NCBI RefSeq assembly: GCF_002869965.1
Contig: NZ_PEBS01000043.1
Span: forward strand, 1-52,950
From: Janthinobacterium sp. ROICE36
Lineage (GTDB): Bacteria > Pseudomonadota > Gammaproteobacteria > Burkholderiales > Burkholderiaceae_D
DNA length: 52,950 bases
Reading direction: 5' to 3'
Shown: piece after piece, positions 14,253-23,442 of the stretch
Position numbering within the stretch: the stretch's first letter is position 1
How the letters are laid out: each line of letters begins with the position of its first letter
The notes under the pieces: generated by a model
Database searches by the model: none
What the model was told of the DNA's origin: nothing
What the model saw: the letters and a program-made list of their open reading frames with translations, nothing else
Made by a program: the position numbers and the translations under genes

Positions 14253-17099
14253 TTACTTCGACGTCGTTGCCTTGGCGCCGCTTTCACCTTCCTTCGCCAC
14301 CTTGGCAAAATCGCCCGCCGTCACGATCGAGATGGCCGATGGCTTCAGGTACTCGCGCAGGCTCTGATTGACTTGCGCCAGGGTCAAGGCGGCCACTTTC
14401 GCTTCCAGGTCCTTGTCGTAGGCCATGCTGCGGTCTTGCGCCAGGTAATCGGCCAGACCGCGCGCCAGGCCGCTGTCCTGCGTGCGGCCCACTTCTTCCG
14501 ATTGCAGCCAGCCCTTCTTCGCTTCGGCCAGTTCCGCTTCCGTGAAGCCGTCGGCCAGCACCTTGGCGATTTCCTCGCGCAGGGCCGCTTCCACCTTGAC
14601 CGTGTTTTGCGGCGCGCTGATGGCATACGCCATCCAGTAGCCGGCCGGCTCGCGCGACGGGATGCTCACTTGCGAGCCAACGCCGTACGACAGGCCTTCC
14701 TTCTGGCGGATGCGGTCGGCCAGGCGGCTGCGCAAGGCGCCGCCACCGAGCATGTGATTGGCGATCATCAAGGCCGGATAGGTGGCGGCGTCATCCTTGA
14801 GCGGAATCGGCTGGATGGCGAACAGCACGCTATTCGCCTTGTCCGGCGTTTCCAGGGTGACTTTCTCGCCGCTGACGGGCTTGACGGCGTCGGCAATGCG
14901 CACATACGGCTGCTGCGCATTCCAGCTGCCGTACAGGCTGGCCACTTGCGCCTTCAGCGCGGCCGGGTCAAAGTCGCCCACGGCGGTAAAGGTGGCATTC
15001 GACGCGCCATAGTAGGCGCCATGGAAGGCTTGCACCTCGGCCACCTGGATGGCTTTCCATTGCGCCAGTTCTTCCGGCAAGGTGCCGATATGGCGCACAT
15101 GGCCTGGCGGCGTGGCGTCGAGCAGGCGGCGGAAGGCGTTCACGGCCTGCGGTTGCGGTTCAGGCAATTCCTGCTCCGCGCGGCCCACGCGCTCGCGCTG
15201 CAATTCCAGGAATTCCGTGTTGTTCAGGGCCGGCTTTTGCAGCACTTGCGCCAGCAAGTCCATGGCGGCCGGCAAGTTCTCTCGCTTGCCCGTCAACATG
15301 GCGGTGACGCCTTCGGCGCCGCCCGTGATGGCCACTTGCGTGCCTAGCTGGTCGAATTTGTCCTTCACTTCCTGGCGCGACAGTTTATCCGTGCCGCGCG
15401 ACAAGAGATTGGCCGTGTAGCTGCCTACTTGCGCCTTGCCGCGCAAGCTCTCTTCGCTGCCGATCTGCAATTTCAACACGACGCTGACGGTATTGCCCTT
15501 GGTTTTCTTCGGCAGCAAGGCGCCCTTCAAGCCGTTCGGCAAGGTGAAGCGCTGGGTGCGCGCTTCGATATTGTCCGGGCTGGGGTCGAACGCTTCGCCC
15601 TGCGCCACTACGGCGCGGCCCGTGTAGCCGGCCAGTTGCGGCGCCACGTCGGCGTAGGCCGGCACAACGGTGCGGTCAGGCGCATCGGTGGGGATGAAGC
15701 GACCCAGGGTGCGGTTCGATGTCTTCAGGTATTTCTCGGCTGCCGCCTGTACCTGCGCCGTCGTCAGCTTGTCGAGCAAGTCGCGCTGCAGGAAGAACAA
15801 ACGCCAGTCGCCGGCCGCCAGGGACTCCGTCAGGGCAATCGTCAGGCGCGCCGTGTTCGAGGTGGCCAGTTCGATCTACTTGTTCAACTGCTGCTTGACG
15901 CGCGCCACTTCCGCGTCCGTGATCGGCTGCGATTTCAGCTCTTCCAGCACTTTCAGCATGGCCGCTTGCGCCGCATCAAGGTTGCCATCGACGGGCACCA
16001 GCGCGCCGAACAGGTTGTAACCCGGCTCCAGGTTGCTCACCGAGTTGTATTCGATCTTGCTGGCCAACTTGGTTTCCACCAACGCCTTGTGCAAACGGCC
16101 GGCCGGGGCGTCCGTCAGCACGTGACCGAGCACCTCGATGGCGACGGCGTCCGGGTTGCCGGACGGCGCCACGTGGTAGCCGGCGCCGACGAACTGCGTG
16201 CCGCCGCTGCGGCGCACCGTCACGGCGCGCTCGCCATCCTGCACCGGTTCGGCCGTGTAGGTCGGCTCGATCACGCGCGTGGGTTTTGGAATCTTGCCGA
16301 ACAGCGCATTGATCTGCTGCAAGACCTTGGCTTCATCGAAGCGGCCCGCCACCATCAGCACGGCGTTATCTGGTTGATAATATTTATGGTAAAACGCACG
16401 CAAGCGGGGAATGTTCACCTGCTCGATGTCGGAGCGGGCGCCGATGGTCGACTTGCCATAGTTGTGCCAGTCGTAGGCGATGGCCTGGATGCGTTCGCTG
16501 GTCACGCCGATCGGGTCGCTCTCGCCCATCTCGAACTCGTTGCGCACGACCGTCATCTCGCCCTTTTGCGTCTTCGGATTCCACAGGTCGTTCTGGTCGA
16601 TGGCCGCGTTGACCATGCGGTCCGCTTCCATGGCCAGCATCTGGCGCAGGTTATCGTCGTTGGCGGGGAAGGTGGCGTAATTATTGGTGCGGTCGTACCA
16701 GGTGGTGCCGTTGAACTGGGCGCCCGTCGAGTTCAGGATCTCGACGGGGGTTTTCGTGCCCTTCTTGATGCCAAAGTTGGCGCTGGGCTTGAACAGCAAG
16801 TGTTCCAGCAAGTGGGCCATGCCCGTTTCGCCATAGTTTTCATGGCGCGAACCGACCAGGTAGACGATGTTGGTGGTCAGGGTCGGCTTGCTGGCATCGG
16901 GGAACAACAGCACGCGCAAGCCATTGGCCAGCCGGTATTCGGTGATGCCTTCGACGGACGTGACCTTGACGGCGGCGCCGCGGTTGGGTGCGGCCTTGCC
17001 GGCTTTCTGGGTCGGTGCGGCTTCCACCGGGGTGGCGGCCAGGATGAACGACGGCGACAGGATGCCGGCGGCAAGCAGGAGGGCGGTAATTGGTTTCAA
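14253..17099 (-). pseudogene. M16 metallopeptidase (insulinase family) interrupted by an in-frame amber codon
   Basis: The reading frame encodes a 948-codon M16 protease from a TTG start (17099, AGGA upstream, signal peptide ending near 'FILAA'). The first half carries the inverted zinc motif HxxEH (HLLEH, 96-100). The second half is the usual non-catalytic M16 repeat. Codon 408, at 15876-15878 (CTA on the plus strand), is TAG in 'KQQLNK-stop-IELATSNTARL'. Relatives normally have Gln there, so one C-to-T change (CAG to TAG) explains it. The frame then continues to 14253 without other damage. As read, a 407-aa N-terminal product would form; two half-length proteins, readthrough or a sequence error are the alternatives. 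Confidence 0.85.
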
Positions 17100-17277
17100 G
17101 GCAAAGTCCTGGTAACACTACGTTATATAAAGAAGCGCAAGCGCCATACGATACAAACGCAAAAATTGTCCCCGGGCCCGCGCTGCGTCTTCGCTGCCCG
17201 GTGCAATGATTGCTCTCACAATTTACGGCATACTTATCAGTTACGCAAGTCCCTGTCGTCAAGCTGTTATCTGCCCG

Positions 17278-17286
17278 TGTTATACT
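17278..17286 (+). promoter_or_regulatory. Extended -10 promoter
   Basis: TGTTATACT is an extended -10 (TGn plus TATACT) 29 bp before the start of the small exported protein gene. The -35 region (GTCAAG, 17258-17263) is weak. Confidence 0.5.
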
Positions 17287-17314
17287 CCACGGTTCCAGAA
17301 CTATCTGCCTGTAT

Positions 17315-17656
17315 ATGAGACGAGCTCTCGTCCTGCTCTGCCTTTTTGTTTTCATCGCTTTACCCCAGGCGTTCGCCAGCATGGCCTACGCCAACCCTTC
17401 CCCATTCCAGCATGCAGTCGCGGCCGGCGCTACCGCCACGCCCGCCTTCGCCGCCGATTGCCTTGACCCCGGCGCCCATGCGGGTCAGCCCGGCGACAAC
17501 TGCGACGCCGACGAATGCGATAACGACCCCATCACGCTGTACCAGACCTCGCGCCAGGGCGCGCCGTTTTGCGCCATCATTTGGCAAGCGGGACCGGGGA
17601 CACTTGCCGAAGCGGACGCGCGGCAGGCCACCCGGCCGCCGCGCGTCCGCCACTGA
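17315..17656 (+). CDS. Small exported acidic Cys-containing protein, unknown
   Basis: This 113-aa frame starts MRRALVLLCLFVFIALPQAFA, a clear signal peptide. An Ala-rich stretch follows, then an acidic Cys-rich patch 'DCLDPGAHAGQPGDNCDADECDNDP' and 'QGAPFCAIIW', four cysteines in all. It has no good ribosome site, but an extended -10 promoter ends 28 nt upstream. It is divergent from the M16 protease. I do not recognise the family; it could be a metal-binding or redox protein, which is speculation. Confidence 0.45.
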   Translation: MRRALVLLCLFVFIALPQAFASMAYANPSPFQHAVAAGATATPAFAADCLDPGAHAGQPGDNCDADECDNDPITLYQTSRQGAPFCAIIWQAGPGTLAEADARQATRPPRVRH

Positions 17657-17734
17657 TACCGCAGCACCCATCACGCCTGGGGCATAGGGCCGCCAGGCAA
17701 GTTTGATACTTACTGACTTTACAAGGTTACACAC

Positions 17735-19282
17735 ATGGAATGGTTATTTGACCCGACAATCTGGGTCGGCCTGCTGACGCTGGTCGTACTGGAAATCGTA
17801 CTGGGTATCGACAACCTGATCTTCATCGCCATCCTGGCCGAGAAACTGCCGCCGCACCAGCGCGACAAGGCGCGCGTGCTGGGCCTGACCCTGGCCCTCG
17901 TCATGCGCCTGGGCCTGCTCTCGCTGATTTCCTGGCTGGTCACGCTGACCACGCCCTTGTTTTCCCTCGGGATATTTTCGTTTTCGGGGCGCGACCTGAT
18001 CCTGCTCCTCGGTGGCCTGTTCCTGCTGTTCAAGGCGACCAGCGAGCTGCACGAACGCCTCGAAGGCGTCACGCATGCCCAGACGGGCCCGAAAGTCTAC
18101 GCCGGCTTCGGCCTGGTGGTGGCGCAGATCGTCGTGCTCGACGCCGTCTTCTCGCTCGACGCCGTCATCACGGCCGTCGGCATGGTCGACAACCTGTATG
18201 TGATGATGGCGGCTGTCGTCATTTCCATCGTCGTCATGATGCTGGCATCGAAGGTGCTGACGCGCTTCGTCAACGCCCACCCCACCGTCGTGGTGCTGTG
18301 CCTGAGCTTCTTGCTGATGATCGGCCTGTCGCTGGTAGCCGAAGGCCTGGGCTTCCACATTCCAAAAGGGTATTTGTACGCCGCTATCGGTTTCTCGATC
18401 GTCATCGAGTTCTTCAATCAGCTGGCGCGCCGCAACTTCCTCAAGCTGCAATCGAACGCCCCGCTGCGCGACCGCACGGCGCAAGCCGTCCTGAGCTTGC
18501 TGGGCGGGCGCAAGGGCCGTGAAGCCATCGAAGAACATGAAGTCAAGGAACTGCCTGACGTCTCCGCCTTCGGCGTGGAAGAGCGCAACATGGTCAGCGG
18601 CGTGCTGACCCTGGCCGAACGCTCGATCCGCTCGGTGATGACGCCGCGCGGCGACGTCTCGTGGGTCAACCTGAACGACAGTAGCGAGAAAATGCTGCAA
18701 CTGCTGCGCGAAACGCCGCATAGCATGATTCCTGTCTGCAATGATGACCTGGACAATGTGACGGGCATTGCACGCAGCAAGGACTTGATCGAAGATCTCG
18801 TGTCGCACGGCAAGATCGACCCGGCCAGCATGCGCGAAGCCGTCGTCGTGCCGGAAGCGGCCGGCGTGCTGAAGGCCATGGAAACCTTGAAGCGCTCGCG
18901 CGGCCAGCTGGTGCTGGTGGTCGACGAGTTCGGCACCGTGCAAGGCGTGCTGACGCCCATCGACATCCTCGAAGCCATCGCCGGCGAATTCCCCGACGAG
19001 GACGAGCTACCCGACGTGGAAGTGCTGGGCCCCGGCCACTGGCGCATCGATGGCGCCACGGACCTGCATTACCTGGAGCAAGTCTTCGAAACAGAAACCT
19101 TGGTCAGCGAAGACGGCGAGTACAACTCGCTGGCCGGCTTCCTGCTGGCGCACTTTGAAAACATGCCGGCCGTGGGCGAAGTACTGGAACTCGATGATTT
19201 GCGCTATGAAATCATCGAGGCCGACGAGCGCCGCATCGCCTGCGTGGACGTGCGCCGCATCGAGCCCGATCACAGTTTGTAA
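17735..19282 (+). CDS. TerC-type membrane protein with CBS pair and CorC/HlyC domain (YegH/YoaE-like)
   Basis: This 515-aa protein has an N-terminal TerC membrane domain (about 1-240). Acidic motifs in helices, 'VLEIVLGIDNLIF' and 'DAVFSLDAVITAVG', are typical of TerC metal-ion exporters. Two CBS modules (about 295-415, 'VMTPRGDVSWVNLND...VLVVDEFGTVQGVLTPIDILEAI') and a CorC_HlyC domain (about 430-510) follow. E. coli YegH and YoaE share this build. Metal (possibly Mn2+) efflux is the likely role. I looked for a yybP-ykoY Mn2+ riboswitch in the 78-bp leader and saw none. A second, single-domain TerC is at 36276. Confidence 0.9.
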   Translation: MEWLFDPTIWVGLLTLVVLEIVLGIDNLIFIAILAEKLPPHQRDKARVLGLTLALVMRLGLLSLISWLVTLTTPLFSLGIFSFSGRDLILLLGGLFLLFKATSELHERLEGVTHAQTGPKVYAGFGLVVAQIVVLDAVFSLDAVITAVGMVDNLYVMMAAVVISIVVMMLASKVLTRFVNAHPTVVVLCLSFLLMIGLSLVAEGLGFHIPKGYLYAAIGFSIVIEFFNQLARRNFLKLQSNAPLRDRTAQAVLSLLGGRKGREAIEEHEVKELPDVSAFGVEERNMVSGVLTLAERSIRSVMTPRGDVSWVNLNDSSEKMLQLLRETPHSMIPVCNDDLDNVTGIARSKDLIEDLVSHGKIDPASMREAVVVPEAAGVLKAMETLKRSRGQLVLVVDEFGTVQGVLTPIDILEAIAGEFPDEDELPDVEVLGPGHWRIDGATDLHYLEQVFETETLVSEDGEYNSLAGFLLAHFENMPAVGEVLELDDLRYEIIEADERRIACVDVRRIEPDHSL

Positions 19283-19286
19283 CACA

Positions 19287-19311
19287 ATGGCAAGCGTGCC
19301 CCGCTTGCCAT
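19287..19311 (+). terminator. Hairpin after the TerC-CBS gene
   Basis: ATGGCAAGC and GCTTGCCAT form a perfect 9-bp stem 5 nt past the stop codon. There is no T run, so it may act in mRNA stability instead of termination. Confidence 0.45.
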
Positions 19312-19320
19312 GCCGTATGC

Positions 19321-19347
19321 TGGGGTCTGCCCATACCGGAGACCCCA
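19321..19347 (+). repeat. Inverted repeat covering the ribosome site of the DUF3617 gene
   Basis: TGGGGTCT (19321-19328) and AGACCCCA (19340-19347) are perfect complements. The CCGGAGA ribosome site of the gene that starts at 19350 overlaps the right arm, so folding could hide it. Confidence 0.4.
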
Positions 19348-19349
19348 CA

Positions 19350-19916
19350 ATGAACTTATCCCTGCTACGCCTGACCCTGCTCGCTTGCGCCGCCCTCGGC
19401 GCCCAGGCCAGCGCCCAGACGGCCACCATCAAGCCGGGCCTGTGGCAAGTCGACAGCAAGATGGCGTCGCCGGATGCCGCCACCGACAACGCCATGTCCA
19501 TGGTGCTGCAGCAGCTGGGCAACCTTCCTCCCGATCAACGCAAACAGCTGGAAAGCATGGCCGCCAGCCGCGGCATGGCCATGCCCACCGTGGGCGCCGA
19601 TGGCGCCGTGCGCGTGACGGCGTGCGTGACGCCGGAAATGGCGGCGCGCAAGCAGATACCCACGGGCCAGCCCGGCGATTGCAGCTCGAAGAACACCGAC
19701 ATCGCGGGCGGCATGAACGTGTCGTTCAGCTGCGCGAACCCGAAATCGAGCGGCGAAGGCCAGGTACGCTTCAGTGGCGACCAGGCTTTCAGCATGCAAC
19801 TGGCGGTGACGACCAGCGCGCGCGGCACGCCGGAACAGGTGAACGTGACGAGCAATGGCAAGTGGCTGGGGGCAAGGTGCCCTGCGCCCTCCACCGCTGC
19901 CGTTCAAAAGCCGTGA
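19350..19916 (+). CDS. DUF3617 periplasmic protein
   Basis: This 188-aa exported protein has a signal peptide ending 'AQASAQ'. The mature chain opens with 'TATIKPGLWQVDSKMASPD', the DUF3617 hallmark (Gly-Leu/Met-Trp near the start). It contains 'RVTACVTPEMAARKQIP', 'DCSSKNTDI' and 'VSFSCANPKSSGEGQVRFSG', with paired cysteines. The function of DUF3617 is unknown. Its last 13 bp overlap the 3' end of the converging porin gene. A hairpin overlies its ribosome site. Confidence 0.8.
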   Translation: MNLSLLRLTLLACAALGAQASAQTATIKPGLWQVDSKMASPDAATDNAMSMVLQQLGNLPPDQRKQLESMAASRGMAMPTVGADGAVRVTACVTPEMAARKQIPTGQPGDCSSKNTDIAGGMNVSFSCANPKSSGEGQVRFSGDQAFSMQLAVTTSARGTPEQVNVTSNGKWLGARCPAPSTAAVQKP

Positions 19917-21013
19917 CGAAAGCCCATATTGAAGGCCGCGTCGCCGCGCCCAGCGTCGCTGGCATTGCCCACCGTGTAGCGGGCGCCATTCTTGTTGTGG
20001 ATTTTCGCGTAAGAGGCGTAGAAGTCACTGCGTTTTGACAGGGAATACGTGAGCCCGACAGCCACCTGGCTGGCGTCGCGGTTGGCCAGGTCGCGGTCAT
20101 CCTTGCGCACGTACGAGGCCAGCAGCTTGAAGCCGCCCACGGGCACGGACAGGCCCAGCAAGGTGTCGCGGCTGTCCGACGACGACATCGACAGGGCCAG
20201 CGAGCTGTACGCATTACTGGGGTCCCACGGCGAACTGCCATAGCCCTTGTTGACGCCCACGGCGGCAAAGGCGGTGGCCACTTTCAGGTCAATATTTGCC
20301 GCGATCAGGGTGTTGCGCGATGACATGTCGATGGCGGGCAGGGTGCCGGAGGCGAGGATGAAGTTGTTCTTGCGCTGGTGCGACACGCTGACATTCACGG
20401 CGCCGGCCGAATAGCCGAGCGTGGCGCCATACGCGCGATTGTTGGCGCTGCTGTACGGTGACTCGCCAAAGCTGTAGATGGTGCTGGCGGAGACGCCGCG
20501 CAAGGCGGGTGTCACGTATTTGACGGTATTGTCATAGCGTTTCACGCTGTAGCCGGCCAGGTTGCTGGCGCTGCCGGCCATGCCGCCCTTGAACGGGTCG
20601 GCCACGTCGCTGAGCGCCAGGTATTGCAGGTTGTACTGGCGCCCCAAGGTCAGCGCGCCCAGGCGGCTGTCCAGGCCCACGTAAGCCTGGCGGCCAAACA
20701 GACGCCCGTCTTCCGACTGCCCCGTGCCGTTCTGCACGCCCGCTTCCAGGGTAAATACGGCGGAGACATCATTGCCCAAGGCTTCGCGGCCCTGCAGCCC
20801 CAGGCGCGAACCGGATGCGACGCCACCGGACACTTTGCTGCCGGCGCAATTGGCGGCACAGCCCCGTTCGGCAACGATACCCGCGTCAAGCACGCCATAC
20901 ACGGCAACGTTACTCGATGCGGCACTGCCCGCGCCATCGGCAGCCTGGGCCGCTGCGCACAGCGCGAATGGCCCCATCCCTATCACAGCAAGCGCAAAAT
21001 ACGAGGTCTTCAT
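19904..21013 (-). CDS. Gram-negative porin (16-stranded beta-barrel, betaproteobacterial type)
   Basis: This 369-aa protein has a signal peptide ending 'AAAQAA', then 'SNVAVYGVLDAGIVAERG'. 'SRLGLQGREALGNDVSAVFTLEAGVQNGTG' and 'FGRQAYVGLDSRLGALTLGRQYN' are the typical first strands and loop of betaproteobacterial OmpC-like porins. It ends in a C-terminal Phe (GFRHGF), the barrel assembly signal. A disulphide pair (CAANC) near residue 51 is slightly unusual. It gives passive uptake of small solutes through the outer membrane. Confidence 0.92.
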   Translation of the reverse strand: MKTSYFALAVIGMGPFALCAAAQAADGAGSAASSNVAVYGVLDAGIVAERGCAANCAGSKVSGGVASGSRLGLQGREALGNDVSAVFTLEAGVQNGTGQSEDGRLFGRQAYVGLDSRLGALTLGRQYNLQYLALSDVADPFKGGMAGSASNLAGYSVKRYDNTVKYVTPALRGVSASTIYSFGESPYSSANNRAYGATLGYSAGAVNVSVSHQRKNNFILASGTLPAIDMSSRNTLIAANIDLKVATAFAAVGVNKGYGSSPWDPSNAYSSLALSMSSSDSRDTLLGLSVPVGGFKLLASYVRKDDRDLANRDASQVAVGLTYSLSKRSDFYASYAKIHNKNGARYTVGNASDAGRGDAAFNMGFRHGF

Positions 21014-21243
21014 GATAAATATCTCGGTAACGTGAATGAAACTTCCCGGTATTGATCAGGACATGCGCTGTATGTCTGATCTTAGTGTTACCTTATCCTC
21101 GCTTTTTGTCCAGCCATCCGTGCGTTGTACAACAGAAACTTCAGCTTAGCCCGGGGAAAAGAGTCGCGCACTGACAACACGCAAGAGTGGCCACGATTGT
21201 GGTACTTGCGGCAAAATGGCGTTAAAAGCAGGCCCTGCCGTAA

Positions 21244-21269
21244 CGCAACGTTCGGTGGCGAACGTTGCG
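21244..21269 (+). promoter_or_regulatory. 26-bp perfect palindrome before gcr, relative of the Crp/Fnr-type sites (site 8)
   Basis: Eleven-base arms, CGCAACGTTCG and CGAACGTTGCG, flank GTGG. The inner CGTTCG-N4-CGAACG matches eight of ten positions of the TGTnCG palindrome. TACACT (21287-21292) begins 30.5 bp from its centre, predicting a start near 21299, 32 nt before the ATG at 21331. Confidence 0.5.
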
Positions 21270-21330
21270 CGATTTGATGCAGGCGGTACACTACTGGTTT
21301 TACCGACAGCGGCTCGCCCGTTTTTTTTGC

Positions 21331-23442
21331 ATGCTAGCTATCCTCGAACGCATTGACCCCAACTCCAGCAATATCGACTTGCTGGTGGAATTATTCAACT
21401 CACTGCGTCCCAAGCATCCCCACGATAGCGCTACCGCGATCGCCAACGTGCGCACCCTGCGCCAACTACTCAAAGGTAACCCCGCGCAAGCGCGCGCCCT
21501 GCACGAATACGTGTTACGCGTGCTGGCCGCGCGCCGCCACGCCAGCCTGTACACGGACATCGGCGTGCTGTCGAACAACGGCTTTTTCACCGAATTGAAA
21601 CGCCGCATCGCCTACCGCATGCTGCCACCCGCCCTGGGCGACGAGTACCTGAACGACGCACTCGATCAGGTGCTGTACCTGAAGACCGATTATTTGTGGA
21701 TCAGCAACGTGCCTGCCACGGACTGGCTGGAACTGTTCGACGTGCTCACCAGCGACGATATCGAACTGGCCATCGGCGATGGCAATATCATGCTGCCGGG
21801 CATGCTCGACGCCATCCGCACCCTGTCCTACCGCGTCTGCGCCATGGGACTGGAACCGGAACTGACGCGTTTCCATAACGAAATTGAAGTGTTCCAGTCG
21901 CCGTTCATGGTGCAGAACACGGAAGTGAACGCCTACCTGGACGCCTACACGAATCTGCTGCACGGCAATATCGAGCACATCGAGGACGCCCGCCATTTGC
22001 TGGTAATGCTGGACCAGTGCGATGCCGTCATCGCCAAGATCCGCAAGAAAGCGCTGTACCAGGGCACCAGCATTCCCCTCACGTATTTATTGGTGGCGCT
22101 GGCGCAAAGCATCGACCGCCTGCGCAAGCTGCTGTTTCTGGTCGACACGAGCGGCGAGCTGCCCAGCTCCGCCAACGTGGATATCGCCGCCATCACGGTG
22201 GACGCCACGCAAGACTTGCTGCACCCGCAGCCTGTCAGCCGCCGCCGCGCAGGCGCCGTTGGGCTGGCGCTGGAACTGATACGCGCGCATAACCACAAGT
22301 ACAAGGTCAGCGACCTGTTTTCCGACAATATCAACTTGCTGGCGCGCAATGTGACGGAAAACGCCAGCCGCACGGGCGAACACTACATCGCGGAAAGCCG
22401 GCGCGAGATGGGCGCCATGTTCCTGTCATCGGCGGGCGCAGGCATCATCATCGGCTTCATGGCCCTGTTCAAGATCCTGATGTCGTATTTGCGCTCGGCG
22501 CCGCTGGTCGAAGCGTTCATGTTCAGCATGAATTACTCGATCGGCTTCATGTTCATCCACTTGCTGCACTTCACGGTAGCCACCAAGCAGCCGGCCATGA
22601 CGGCCTCGCGCATCGCCGCCGGCCTGCACAGCAAGGATGGCAGGAATATCGACCTCGACAGTATGGCGGAACTGATCAGCAAGGTCTTCCGCACGCAAAA
22701 CATGGCCGTGCTGGGCAACCTGGCCACGGCCATTCCCACGGCCTGGCTGATCGCACTGGGCTACAAGGCGATCACGGGCCACCACCTGGTGTCGCCGGAA
22801 AAAGCCATGCATCTGTTGCACGATATCGACCCCATCGGCAGCCCCGCCATCTTCTACGCCATGATTGCCGGCGTGTGCCTGTTCGTGGCCGGCCTGATTT
22901 CGGGCTACTATGACAACCAAGCGCTGTACACGCGCTGGGCGCAGCGCATCGCGCAATTGCGCGGCCTGGGCCGTGTGATCGGCCAGGAGCGTTTGCAACG
23001 GCTGGGCCTGTACCTGGAAAACAACTTGGGCGGGCTGATGGGGAATTTCTATTTCGGTATCCTGCTGGGCTCCATTGGCACCCTGGGCTTTTTGATCGGC
23101 TTGCCGATCGATATACGCCACATCACCTTCTCGGCCGCCAACTTTGCCACGGCGCTGGTGGGACTGGACCACAACATGAGCTGGCAACTGGCCGTCAAGT
23201 CGCTGTCGGGCATCTTCGCCATCGGCACGGCCAACCTGCTGGTCAGCTTCGGTTTGGCCCTGTGGGTGGCCCTGCGTTCGCGCCAGGTGCGCTTCAAGCA
23301 CGGCATGCAATTGTTGAAGATTCTGGGCAAGCGCTTCCTGCGCTCGCCCATCGTCTTCTTCTTCGGCTCGAAAAACCCGCCACCTCTGGCATTGGCCGAT
23401 GACTCGGCAAACCTGTCCCCCACCATCAAGGCTCAAAAATGA
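21331..23442 (+). CDS. Gcr-family 'site-specific recombinase' membrane protein
   Basis: The protein is 703 aa from ATG 21331 (MLAILERIDPNSSNIDLLVELFNSLRP). In-frame starts at 21265 (TTG) and 21277 (ATG) exist, but the first lies in a perfect palindrome and neither has a good ribosome site. The first 370 residues are soluble and helical. The rest holds at least six membrane helices ('GAGIIIGFMALFKILMSYL', 'AMIAGVCLFVAGLISGYYDNQALYTRWAQRIAQ', 'FGILLGSIGTLGFLIGLPIDIRHITFSAANFATALVG'). This matches the SpecificRecomb family (PF10136), named after neisserial Gcr. There is no recombinase active site and the topology argues for a membrane role. Its stop overlaps the start of the next gene (ATGA). 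Confidence 0.85.
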   Translation: MLAILERIDPNSSNIDLLVELFNSLRPKHPHDSATAIANVRTLRQLLKGNPAQARALHEYVLRVLAARRHASLYTDIGVLSNNGFFTELKRRIAYRMLPPALGDEYLNDALDQVLYLKTDYLWISNVPATDWLELFDVLTSDDIELAIGDGNIMLPGMLDAIRTLSYRVCAMGLEPELTRFHNEIEVFQSPFMVQNTEVNAYLDAYTNLLHGNIEHIEDARHLLVMLDQCDAVIAKIRKKALYQGTSIPLTYLLVALAQSIDRLRKLLFLVDTSGELPSSANVDIAAITVDATQDLLHPQPVSRRRAGAVGLALELIRAHNHKYKVSDLFSDNINLLARNVTENASRTGEHYIAESRREMGAMFLSSAGAGIIIGFMALFKILMSYLRSAPLVEAFMFSMNYSIGFMFIHLLHFTVATKQPAMTASRIAAGLHSKDGRNIDLDSMAELISKVFRTQNMAVLGNLATAIPTAWLIALGYKAITGHHLVSPEKAMHLLHDIDPIGSPAIFYAMIAGVCLFVAGLISGYYDNQALYTRWAQRIAQLRGLGRVIGQERLQRLGLYLENNLGGLMGNFYFGILLGSIGTLGFLIGLPIDIRHITFSAANFATALVGLDHNMSWQLAVKSLSGIFAIGTANLLVSFGLALWVALRSRQVRFKHGMQLLKILGKRFLRSPIVFFFGSKNPPPLALADDSANLSPTIKAQK

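Noticed and set aside
17657..17734. yybP-ykoY manganese riboswitch before the TerC-CBS gene
   Set aside because: The family often precedes TerC-type genes, so I looked here and at 37239-37395. The spacers are short and I could not see the conserved junction pattern.
21331..23442. Active DNA recombinase or mobile element suggested by the family name
   Set aside because: There are no Tyr or Ser recombinase motifs, the second half is membrane-spanning, and no attachment sites were seen.
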